Below the pieces are notes generated by a model. That model saw nothing but the letters and a program-made list of their open reading frames with translations, did no database searches and was not told where the DNA came from. Positions 1-5,607 of a stretch of 5,607 nucleotides of DNA are shown here, in pieces. The DNA comes from Eubacteriaceae bacterium UBA1433. Its GTDB lineage: Bacteria; Bacillota; Clostridia; Eubacteriales; UBA1433. The position numbers were made by a program, and so were the translations under genes. The stretch covers positions 1 through 5,607 of the forward strand of contig DCTT01000005.1 in assembly GCA_002329295.1 (NCBI GenBank), read 5' to 3'. How positions within the stretch are numbered: the stretch's first letter is position 1; the number at the start of each line of letters is the position of its first letter.

Positions 1-1
1 G

Positions 2-67
2 CACTTTGAACTTGAAACCGCGCTAATGATAAGTGTCGCGCCGCGTGGATATCTGAGGAGAATCTAG
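2..67 (+). CDS. C-terminal end of an unrecognised upstream gene (partial)
   Basis: One forward frame is open from the left edge and ends in TAG at 65-67, directly before the ATG of the next gene. The visible tail is 21 codons, ending in residues APRGYLRRI. The other two forward frames hit stops within the first 32 bases. The zero-base spacing to the next gene is what one expects inside an operon. The GC content here (31 of 60 bases in the first line) is higher than in the gene that follows. The tail is too short to assign a family. It could also be chance open sequence, but the exact abutment and the ribosome binding site lying inside it favour a real gene end. Confidence 0.55.
   Translation, partial: HFELETALMISVAPRGYLRRI
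55..60 (+). promoter_or_regulatory. Shine-Dalgarno site of the first glycosyltransferase
   Basis: GAGGAG lies 7 bases before the ATG at 68, a near-ideal Shine-Dalgarno sequence and spacing. It fixes the start of the first full gene. It sits inside the last codons of the upstream reading frame, so translation of the two is probably coupled. Confidence 0.8.
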
Positions 68-1183
68 ATGAATTTCCCCGTAATTAGCATCGCTATACCA
101 ACTAAAAATAGGATGAATATCCTACTGGAATGCATAGACTTCTGCCTATCCCAAACATATAGTAATTTTGAAATTGTAATTTCTGAAAACAGTGACACTA
201 ATAGCAGCTACAAGGAAATATTATCGAGAGTCACTGATGGCCGAATTAAAGTGGTTCGTGCTGGCGGCCTTTCCATGTGCGAAAATTGGGAAAATGCGAT
301 TACAAATTGCTGTGGCGAACTCGTCTTCCCAATTGGAGATAAAATTTTTCTGCATCGTAATGCATTAAAAAATATAATCCAAGGTCATTTTTTTGATGAT
401 ACTGTAGACATCTTATCGTTTCGGCATACAGCCAAACGTGATGATGGCAAGCTTACCTCAAGTAAAGATTGGCAGAAATATCCTACTGAAATTTTGACAA
501 ATGCTGTACGAACTGGTGATTTGTCCATGTACCAACGCTATGGAGTACGAGGATATTCTCTTATTTTTAAAAAAGACTTTCTTGATTATTTAAAAAAAAG
601 GAATGGTACTCTTTGCATACCCGTTTCTCCTGATTTTACTTTGGCGTTTTTGTCGACCCTTCACACAAACAACTTTTTATATTGTGATGAGTGTTTTTTT
701 GATTATAGCTCAAAGGCTGCCTCTAACGGCTTTTCCTCCTCTTACGGGGGAAAGCTCTCTCAAAAATTTTTTTCTGAAATGGACATAACTTTGGAAGATT
801 GTACTGCGTATGTGCCGTTAAAAATTTATACTGTTTGGAACAGTGTGCTGAACGACTTCTTTCGCGTTTGCAAGCGTTACAATCTAGAATATGACATAAA
901 TGAAATTGACATTGTTTTGTATTGGAAATGCTTATTTTCTGAATTGGTTAACAACACTAGTTTACTACATATAGATAGAGCGCCAGACTTCGTATATATG
1001 TATGATTTTTTGCAAGCAGAAGGATTGACAATGAATCCAGAAATTTTGAAATGCCTTCACGAAAATCGCACCTTAAAATACTCTGACATTGAAAAGATTC
1101 TTTCGGGTAAAGAGATCCTCTCTTTGGTCCAAAAAAAATTATTGAATAAAATTAAAAAAATTTTCTCTTCTACATGTGGCTAG
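68..1183 (+). CDS. Family 2 glycosyltransferase with degenerate DXD motif
   Basis: The predicted protein has 371 residues. Its N-terminal GT-A fold starts with the usual beta strand and PTKNR (residues 4-15), then NFEIVISENSDTN (33-45), the nucleotide-binding strand of family 2 enzymes. LSMCENWENAI (68-78) matches the 'lsM..NWe.A' signature of a subgroup common in polysaccharide loci. It would transfer a sugar from a nucleotide donor to a lipid-linked glycan at the inner membrane; donor and acceptor cannot be told. Where relatives usually have GDDD, this protein reads IGDKIF (89-94), so part of the metal-binding DXD motif is lost, and the first-strand Asp is Glu40. The C-terminal half (about 200-371) is not recognised and ends in a basic, amphipathic segment that could touch the membrane. 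The gene is much more AT-rich than its neighbours and carries A8 runs at 592-599 and 1131-1138. The start is fixed by a strong Shine-Dalgarno site. Confidence 0.88.
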   Translation: MNFPVISIAIPTKNRMNILLECIDFCLSQTYSNFEIVISENSDTNSSYKEILSRVTDGRIKVVRAGGLSMCENWENAITNCCGELVFPIGDKIFLHRNALKNIIQGHFFDDTVDILSFRHTAKRDDGKLTSSKDWQKYPTEILTNAVRTGDLSMYQRYGVRGYSLIFKKDFLDYLKKRNGTLCIPVSPDFTLAFLSTLHTNNFLYCDECFFDYSSKAASNGFSSSYGGKLSQKFFSEMDITLEDCTAYVPLKIYTVWNSVLNDFFRVCKRYNLEYDINEIDIVLYWKCLFSELVNNTSLLHIDRAPDFVYMYDFLQAEGLTMNPEILKCLHENRTLKYSDIEKILSGKEILSLVQKKLLNKIKKIFSSTCG

Positions 1184-1208
1184 CTCCATCACAACCCTGT
1201 TTGGCCCC

Positions 1209-1213
1209 AAAAG
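1209..1213 (+). promoter_or_regulatory. Weak Shine-Dalgarno site favouring the 1228 start
   Basis: AAAGG lies 14 bases before the ATG at 1228, which is a long spacing. The alternative ATG at 1174 has only a T/C-rich stretch upstream and no purine-rich site. This is the main reason for preferring 1228 as the start of the DUF268 gene. Confidence 0.4.
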
Positions 1214-1227
1214 GCAATGGTATAAAG

Positions 1228-2022
1228 ATGACACCTATTCCGGGGTTGAATTTGTTGAGGACATTAGTTCAGGCTTGCTACCAAACAACTGTTTTATATA
1301 TCAGAAAGTGGTGGCGTAATTATAAGTTCCAACGAGAATTCAAAAATAAATTTGAATTGCTTGGTGATAAACGCTTTAAAGTCGCCTGGAAAGACCGCTG
1401 GCCCTGCCTTGATGATGCCACTAGCACCACGGGGTTTGATGCTCACTATGTCTACCATACTGCTTGGGCGGCAAGAATTTTAGCAAAGCAATGTCCATAT
1501 CATCATATAGACATTGGTTCTTGCTTACGTTTTGCCACCTTAATTTCCGCCTTTATCCCTGTGGAGTTCTACGACTATCGGCCCGCAAAAATTGCTCTTT
1601 CTGACCTTGACTGCAAGGAGGCAAATGTTCTGGCTCTACCTTTTGCGGACCAGTCTGTCGTTTCCCTTTCCTGCATGCATGTGGTGGAACATATTGGCCT
1701 TGAGCGATATGGCGACCCCTTTGATCCTCAGGGAGATGTAAAAGCCATGCGTGAACTGACGCGAGTACTTGCTCCCGGAGGGGATTTATTTTTTGTTGTG
1801 CCGGTTGGGCATGAAGCGCGAATTCAATATAATGCGCATCGAATTTATACTTACAGGCAGATATGTGACTATTTTTCCGAGTTGCGGCTGGAATCATTTG
1901 CATTTGTAACGGATTCCGGAGAGTTTATTTCCGATGCCTGCGAACTAAGCTGCGTAGGACAAAAATATGGTTGTGGTTGTTTTCATTTTATGAGACCCGC
2001 CAACGATAAGGCTGTTTCATAG
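1228..2022 (+). CDS. DUF268 family protein, SAM methyltransferase-like
   Basis: With the 1228 start the protein has 264 residues. HIDIGS (93-98) corresponds to the glycine-rich SAM-binding loop. YDYRPAKI (115-122) is followed by LPFAD (137-141). CMHVVEHIGLERYGDP (149-164) is the hallmark of DUF268, and LAPGGDLFFVVPVG (181-194) is the methyltransferase-like strand after it. The family has a Rossmann fold resembling class I methyltransferases and occurs in polysaccharide loci, but its activity is not firmly established to my knowledge. Methylation of a sugar or lipid-linked intermediate is an inference. An ATG at 1174 would add 18 residues rich in Pro, Gly and Lys and overlap the previous gene by 10 bases, without a Shine-Dalgarno site. 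The first 50 codons are AT-rich and the rest is not, with a sharp change near 1380. A cysteine-rich end (CGCF, 248-251) follows the core. Confidence 0.85.
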   Translation: MTPIPGLNLLRTLVQACYQTTVLYIRKWWRNYKFQREFKNKFELLGDKRFKVAWKDRWPCLDDATSTTGFDAHYVYHTAWAARILAKQCPYHHIDIGSCLRFATLISAFIPVEFYDYRPAKIALSDLDCKEANVLALPFADQSVVSLSCMHVVEHIGLERYGDPFDPQGDVKAMRELTRVLAPGGDLFFVVPVGHEARIQYNAHRIYTYRQICDYFSELRLESFAFVTDSGEFISDACELSCVGQKYGCGCFHFMRPANDKAVS

Positions 2023-2069
2023 CGAGAGCGACAATCAACCAATACTTCCGCGATAGACAAAATAACAAC

Positions 2070-2073
2070 AAGG
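2070..2073 (+). promoter_or_regulatory. Shine-Dalgarno site of the class I methyltransferase
   Basis: AAGG lies 11 bases before the ATG at 2085, in a 62-base gap after the DUF268 stop. It is a modest site that supports the 2085 start. The gap shows no hairpin-plus-T-run terminator, so transcription probably reads through. Confidence 0.45.
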
Positions 2074-2084
2074 TTCTTGCTGTA

Positions 2085-2816
2085 ATGATTGCCCGCATTT
2101 TCAATCGATTTTTCCCTGTGGATGAGGGAGATCACAATGCTCTTCCCAGAGAGACCTGGCTCGCTAGTCGCCTTGCAGCCATTCCGTCAGGCAGCCGAAT
2201 ACTTGATGCAGGCGCGGGAGAACTGGACAAAAAAAAATATTGTTCGCATCTCACCTATGTATCGCAAGACTTTGGTCAATATTCCGGCGCAGGAGACGGA
2301 AAAGGGCTACAAACAGGGCAATGGGATCAATCAAGGTTAGACATTATTTGTGACATCAGTGACATACCAGAACCTGATGCAAGCTTTGATGCTGTCCTGT
2401 GTGTGGAAGTATTTGAACACCTGCCCAATCCTTTCCTGGCTCTTCAAGAATTCTGTCGTCTCTGCAAGCCAGGCGGCCAACTTATTCTAACGGCTCCTTT
2501 TTGTGCCTTCACACATTTTGCACCCTATTTTTATCACACAGGCTTTTCGCCATATTGGTACCAAACCCATCTACCCGCATTTGGTTTTAATATTGAGGAA
2601 GTTACTCCCAACGGAAATTTTCCTGCCTATCTACTGCAGGAAGTGACGCGCATTCCCAACATGGCTGGGCGCTACGCCAATATCAGGCCAACAATATGTG
2701 AGCGCGTAGGCTTGCACTTGGTAAAATCCTTATTATCGAGGATGCACGTTGCCGATACATCTTCACAGGAATTTACCTGTTTTGGATATCATATCGTTGC
2801 GCGTAAGAGAGGTTGA
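2085..2816 (+). CDS. Class I SAM-dependent methyltransferase
   Basis: The 243-residue protein has the motifs of a type 11 methyltransferase domain. Motif I is RILDAGAGE (38-46), the SAM-binding loop. Strand-2 region YVSQDFGQY (58-66) follows, then DISDIPEPDASFDAVLC (90-106), then VEVFEHLPNP (107-116), and KPGGQLILTAPF (128-139), the usual post-motif strand. The C-terminal part carries many aromatic residues (about 140-180, FYHTGFSPYWYQTH) that may form the acceptor pocket. It probably methylates a sugar or other small acceptor made by the neighbouring enzymes; a glycan-capping role is possible but unproven. Length is ordinary for the family and no key residue is missing. An A9 run at 2229-2237 encodes Lys49-51, just after motif I, where a one-base slip would destroy the protein. 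The stop lies 3 bases before the next start. Confidence 0.88.
   Translation: MIARIFNRFFPVDEGDHNALPRETWLASRLAAIPSGSRILDAGAGELDKKKYCSHLTYVSQDFGQYSGAGDGKGLQTGQWDQSRLDIICDISDIPEPDASFDAVLCVEVFEHLPNPFLALQEFCRLCKPGGQLILTAPFCAFTHFAPYFYHTGFSPYWYQTHLPAFGFNIEEVTPNGNFPAYLLQEVTRIPNMAGRYANIRPTICERVGLHLVKSLLSRMHVADTSSQEFTCFGYHIVARKRG
2806..2812 (+). promoter_or_regulatory. Shine-Dalgarno site supporting a GTG start
   Basis: The purine-rich AGAGAGG ends 7 bases before the GTG at 2820 and lies in the last codons of the methyltransferase gene. It decides in favour of the GTG as start: the conserved N-terminal motif of the fucosyltransferase begins within the first 10 codons, so no later start would keep it. 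Confidence 0.7.
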
Positions 2817-2819
2817 CGG

Positions 2820-3707
2820 GTGGTTATCTCTCATATTCAAGGCGGCCTTGGAAATCAGATGTTTCAGTATGCCGCTGGGTTGGCGTTGGCATTACGCCTT
2901 GGCGTGGAACTTAAGCTGGATATTTCCTGGTTTGAAAATATTGATGCGGGTTGTACGCTGCGGCAATACTTGCTGAAAGACGCGTTTTCTCTTGCACCTG
3001 GCATTGCTGCTTCGGAGGAATGCGCCCCACTCACATGGCGTCGAGAATCTTTTTTTTCTCGCTTGTTGCGCCGTATCCGTCGACACCCTCGCCCGCATGC
3101 TGCTACATACGTTTGCGAGCCACAAACATCTTATTGGCAAGGCTTCAACGCTTTAACGTCGCCAACATTTCTTTCAGGTTACTGGCAAAACGAGAGATAT
3201 TTCAGCCAGATTGAAGCCGTGATCCGCCGTGACTTTACATTTTCCGACCTCAAAATCAGGGCTGCTGCTTTGGCAAAGCGAATTTGCGCCTCCTCTAATT
3301 CCGTAGCTGTGCATGTACGCAGAGGAGATTATGTATCCAATCCTGTCACAAATAAAATTCACGGCATTTGCTCCCAAGAGTATTATAATGCGGCGTTGAA
3401 GTACCTTATCTCTAAAATTGACAGCATTGAACTTTTTCTGTTCAGCGATGATCCGGATTGGGTTAAAGAACATTTTGACTGCAGCAGCTTACCCTCAACG
3501 GTCGTTGATTTTTCTGAACATGTGGATGAGCCCTGGCATGACATGCATCTTATGAGTTTGTGCCGTCACCACATTATAGCCAACTCCAGCTTTTCCTGGT
3601 GGGGGGCATGGTTGGCGAGAAAAGGGGGGATAACCTGCGCCCCGAGGAAATGGTATATAGAAAAACCGGACAATAACCCTGCACCAGAAGCGTGGATAAA
3701 ATTTTGA
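2820..3707 (+). CDS. Alpha-1,2-fucosyltransferase, glycosyltransferase family 11
   Basis: The 295-residue protein matches GT11 along its whole length. The N-terminal signature is GGLGNQMFQYAAG (8-20), followed by SGYWQNERYF (119-128). The donor-binding motif is VHVRRGDYVSN (164-174). FSDDPDWV (208-215) follows, then HDMHLMSLCRHHIIANSSF (240-258) and SWWGAWL (259-265). Family members transfer L-fucose from GDP-fucose to the 2-position of a terminal galactose or related sugar; the exact acceptor here is unknown. It has no signal peptide and should work in the cytoplasm on a lipid-linked glycan. The start is GTG, 3 bases after the previous stop and with a good Shine-Dalgarno site, so it is probably translationally coupled. 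Its end overlaps the next gene by 16 bases if that gene starts at 3692. T8 at 3050-3057 and two G6 runs (3601-3606, 3624-3629) lie within it. Relatives include WbsJ-type and FutC-type enzymes, but no symbol is assigned. Confidence 0.95.
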   Translation: MVISHIQGGLGNQMFQYAAGLALALRLGVELKLDISWFENIDAGCTLRQYLLKDAFSLAPGIAASEECAPLTWRRESFFSRLLRRIRRHPRPHAATYVCEPQTSYWQGFNALTSPTFLSGYWQNERYFSQIEAVIRRDFTFSDLKIRAAALAKRICASSNSVAVHVRRGDYVSNPVTNKIHGICSQEYYNAALKYLISKIDSIELFLFSDDPDWVKEHFDCSSLPSTVVDFSEHVDEPWHDMHLMSLCRHHIIANSSFSWWGAWLARKGGITCAPRKWYIEKPDNNPAPEAWIKF

Positions 3708-4708
3708 CGCCTCCTCATGTAACTGTTCTTCTTTCTGTTTATAATGGCGAGCGGTTTTTAGCAGAGGCCATAGACAGTATTCTTTGTCAGTCATATAAAA
3801 ATTATGAATTCATTATAATTGACGATGCTTCTACAGACTCTACAGCAGAAATATTAAAAAGGTACGAACGGGAAGACTCTCGTATCAAGATTGTTACAAA
3901 CGCTGTCAACTTGCGCCTTGCAGCCTCTTTGAATAAAGGAATTTCTTTGGCATCAGGAGAGTTGATAGCAAGGATGGATGCAGACGATGTCAGCCTGCCT
4001 GGCCGCCTGGAAAAACAGGTTGCCTTCATGCAGGCCAACCCAAATGTTTCGGTCTGTGGCACCGCGCTGAGTGTCTACGATTCACCAAGCACTGTTTGGC
4101 TGCCGCCGCTGGATAACGATTCAATCAGAGCCATGCTTTTTTTTGAATCTTGCTTGTATCATCCCACGGTTGTCATGCGTAAAAGACTTTTTAATAACTT
4201 TTCCTACTCATCCAGCATGCTACCCGCAGAAGACTATGACCTATGGAGTCGCATGGCGCAAAAAACAGAAATACTATTCGCAAACTTGCCCGTCCCTCTA
4301 CTTCGCTATAGAATTAATGAAGGGAAAGGGCGGAGTGGATACAAACAACGCCAGCGCGATGCTGCCGACAGGGTCAGGCTAAATTTGCTCCATAGCATCG
4401 GATTAAAGCCAACGAACCAAGAATTTGCTGCTCACAGGGCTTTGGCCTTGCGTGAGCAAGGGCTGACGAACATTCGCTTATGGCAGTGTTTTATCTGGCT
4501 AAAAACATTTTATACCGCTGCTGCCAATAGCGTTCCGTGCGGTAAAAAAGCTCTTAATAAAGAGATCATACGCAGAATCCTGCAAATTTCGGTTGCCAAT
4601 AGAAAAAAACTGGTCGTACTCCCCATACTTCTCGTTGGGCGCGTGGCTCGGATTGGCAAACGTATGATTAAATTTTTTACGAGAGGACGTGATATGCATA
4701 AATGCTGA
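3692..4708 (+). CDS. Family 2 glycosyltransferase, intact catalytic motifs
   Basis: The protein has up to 338 residues. The GT-A domain runs over about residues 9-210: VTVLLSVYNGERFLAEAIDSI (10-30) opens the fold, YEFIIIDDASTDST (38-51) binds the nucleotide, and LIARMDADDVSLPGRL (91-106) carries the metal-binding DADD. LYHPTVVMR (155-163) and AEDYDLW (179-185) supply the acceptor-side motif with the likely catalytic acid residues. All canonical residues are present, unlike in the first glycosyltransferase of the window. Sugar specificity cannot be read from the sequence. The tail (about 300-338) alternates hydrophobic and basic stretches and may attach to the membrane. The GTG start at 3692 overlaps the fucosyltransferase by 16 bases and has little Shine-Dalgarno support. 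A TTG at 3704, 7 bases after a GGA, is in frame and would give a protein four residues shorter. No in-frame ATG exists nearby. A T8 run lies at 4137-4144. Confidence 0.9.
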   Translation: MDKILTPPHVTVLLSVYNGERFLAEAIDSILCQSYKNYEFIIIDDASTDSTAEILKRYEREDSRIKIVTNAVNLRLAASLNKGISLASGELIARMDADDVSLPGRLEKQVAFMQANPNVSVCGTALSVYDSPSTVWLPPLDNDSIRAMLFFESCLYHPTVVMRKRLFNNFSYSSSMLPAEDYDLWSRMAQKTEILFANLPVPLLRYRINEGKGRSGYKQRQRDAADRVRLNLLHSIGLKPTNQEFAAHRALALREQGLTNIRLWQCFIWLKTFYTAAANSVPCGKKALNKEIIRRILQISVANRKKLVVLPILLVGRVARIGKRMIKFFTRGRDMHKC

Positions 4709-4826
4709 GTCAAGAGCCCCTCTACCATAATTGGGGTTGCACTACAAAAAATGAGCACATATTTTGGGGTAGGACGCTTACAATTGTCCTCAGCGGTTGG
4801 ATTTTTTAGCTTAGCGGTATACTACT
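4709..4826. other. 118-base gap with weak hairpins and a weak promoter-like site
   Basis: This is the longest non-coding stretch in the window. AGCCCC (4715-4720) can pair with GGGGTT (4733-4738) across a 12-base loop, and AGGAC (4771-4775) with GTCCT (4786-4790) across a 10-base loop. Neither is followed directly by a T run, so neither is a convincing terminator; a T6 run at 4802-4807 lies 11 bases past the second stem. TTGCAC (4737-4742) and TATTTT (4760-4765) are 17 bases apart and could be a poor sigma-70 promoter. No frame in this gap looks like a gene. Confidence 0.3.
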
Positions 4827-5607
4827 ATGAACCAGATAAAAATTGCCGTTGTATCCGCATCATTTCCTCCCGTCACGTATGGAGGTGTTGGAACTGCACA
4901 TCATGCACTTGCCCAACTGCTACAAAAACATAATTTTTCAGTTAAGATGTTTTCTTACAAAGATATCCAAGGCAATGAGCGAGAAAAAGATCAGGTATGC
5001 CGGTTTAAACTGCCGCGTTTTATTTCAACATTCTTAAATATTTTGATAAAAATTTTTTGGCGTTTTTTTGACAAAACTGCTCCATGCATTCACCTCAAGG
5101 AGGCCCTTGCGAGTATTGCAGGGGGGCTTGCCACCAAAATACGCATACGCCAGTTTAAACCGGATATTTTAATTGTTCCTGATCGTGGGGCTGTAGGTCT
5201 TTGGATTGGGAAACCTAAAAATTGTCGGGTTATTGCCGTCATGCACCATAACCCGGATCGCTTTCGCTCTCCGCTTCTTTTTGGATTTACGCCATCATCA
5301 ATAGATATAGACATGGCTATTAAGTTGGAGCGCTTGGCCTTAAAAAACTTTGATGAAATTGTGTGCCCTTCACGCTATATGGCTGAATGCTTCAAGAGCA
5401 CCTTCGGCGTGAGAGAAGTAAGTATTATCCCCAATGTGATCAGCATTGCTGACGTCAATGTCTCGCAGAAAAAAGCAAGCAAAGCACCTATAAAAAATAG
5501 TCCTCCAACCATTTATATACCGTCTGCAGCTGTAAGCAATAAAGGTGAACGGTATCTTTTTGAAGTAGTGCGCCGAATTTCTAAGAAAATTCCTGAAACT
5601 TTGTTCT
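4827..5607 (+). CDS. GT4-type glycosyltransferase, 5' part (runs off the window)
   Basis: The frame is open for 260 codons from the ATG at 4827 to the right edge, so the C-terminal end is missing. IAVVSASFPPVTYGGVGTAHHALAQLL is spread over residues 6-32: strand 1 and the PP..GGVGT loop typical of retaining, GT-B fold glycosyltransferases. KPDILIVPD (111-119) and CRVIAVMHH (133-141) follow. FDEIVCPSRYMAECFKSTFG (175-194) and VSIIPNVI (198-205) form the linker region before the second Rossmann domain. IYIPSAAVSNKGERYL (229-244) begins that domain with the usual 'KG' donor-binding turn. A hydrophobic-basic helix at about 64-82 could dock on the membrane. Family members transfer sugars from nucleotide donors to lipid-linked glycans; specificity is unknown. 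A stop codon at 4812 excludes any earlier start, but no good Shine-Dalgarno sequence precedes the ATG. The C-terminal E(x7)E-type motif would lie beyond the window. Confidence 0.87.
   Translation, partial: MNQIKIAVVSASFPPVTYGGVGTAHHALAQLLQKHNFSVKMFSYKDIQGNEREKDQVCRFKLPRFISTFLNILIKIFWRFFDKTAPCIHLKEALASIAGGLATKIRIRQFKPDILIVPDRGAVGLWIGKPKNCRVIAVMHHNPDRFRSPLLFGFTPSSIDIDMAIKLERLALKNFDEIVCPSRYMAECFKSTFGVREVSIIPNVISIADVNVSQKKASKAPIKNSPPTIYIPSAAVSNKGERYLFEVVRRISKKIPETLF

Noticed and set aside
1174..1227. Upstream ATG extension of the DUF268 protein by 18 residues
   Set aside because: No Shine-Dalgarno sequence precedes it, it overlaps the previous gene, and the added residues resemble no conserved part of the family. 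It cannot be fully excluded.
1553..1903. 116-codon open frame on the minus strand
   Set aside because: It lies entirely opposite the conserved DUF268 core, has no recognisable motif, and no Shine-Dalgarno site was noted. It is a shadow of the real gene.
2089..2340. 83-codon forward frame inside the class I methyltransferase gene
   Set aside because: It is out of frame with the intact methyltransferase motifs and has no motif of its own.
3174..3794. Two open frames of 99 codons on the minus strand
   Set aside because: Both run opposite conserved motifs of the fucosyltransferase and the start of the next glycosyltransferase, and show no family resemblance of their own.
4771..4807. Hairpin AGGAC/GTCCT with a later T6 run as an intrinsic terminator
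   Set aside because: The stem has only 5 pairs, the loop is 10 bases, and the T run begins 11 bases after the stem. This does not fit a rho-independent terminator.
4797..4823. TTGGAT and TATACT as a promoter for the last gene
   Set aside because: The spacer is 15 bases and the -10-like element ends 3 bases before the ATG, so transcription would start inside the coding region. No later start would keep the conserved N-terminal motif.
4751..4933. 60-codon forward frame that begins in the gap before the last gene
   Set aside because: It overlaps the start of the GT4-type gene out of frame, and its second half reads as random Cys- and Thr-rich sequence. The GT4 frame has clear conserved motifs instead.

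Overview
The window is a stretch of a bacterial surface-polysaccharide (O-antigen, capsule or exopolysaccharide-type) gene cluster. All genes are on the + strand and tightly packed. It holds six recognisable genes plus the last 21 codons of an upstream one: family 2 glycosyltransferase, DUF268 methyltransferase-like protein, class I SAM methyltransferase, GT11 alpha-1,2-fucosyltransferase, second family 2 glycosyltransferase, and the first 260 codons of a GT4-type glycosyltransferase that runs off the right edge. No RNA gene, insertion sequence, CRISPR array or origin was seen.

Layout: 2-67 is the tail of an unrecognised gene and contains the strong ribosome binding site of the next one. Genes 1 to 5 (68-4708) look like one transcription unit: the ends of neighbours abut, overlap, or lie at most about 60 bases apart. 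A 118-base gap (4709-4826) precedes the last gene and is the only place where a separate promoter or processing site could plausibly sit. It shows only weak candidates.

How the genes fit together: the glycosyltransferases would add sugars one at a time to a lipid-linked repeat unit on the cytoplasmic face of the inner membrane. The fucosyltransferase implies a GDP-L-fucose donor, whose synthesis genes are not in this window. The two methyltransferase-like genes may modify or cap the glycan, but nothing in the sequence fixes their substrates. No flippase, polymerase, chain-length regulator or nucleotide-sugar synthesis gene is present, so the locus extends beyond the window on at least one side.

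Organism: Shine-Dalgarno motifs, GTG starts and gene content fit a bacterium, probably Gram-negative; the genus cannot be determined from this sequence. Base composition is mosaic. From about 68 to about 1380 the DNA is clearly AT-rich (sampled 60-base lines have 27-37% GC). Later genes are mixed (about 37-62% per line). This fits assembly of the locus by horizontal exchange. I found no clear evidence of an undescribed system. The points most worth checking are a composition break inside the DUF268 gene, a first glycosyltransferase with a degenerate metal-binding DXD motif, and long A/T runs inside four of the genes.
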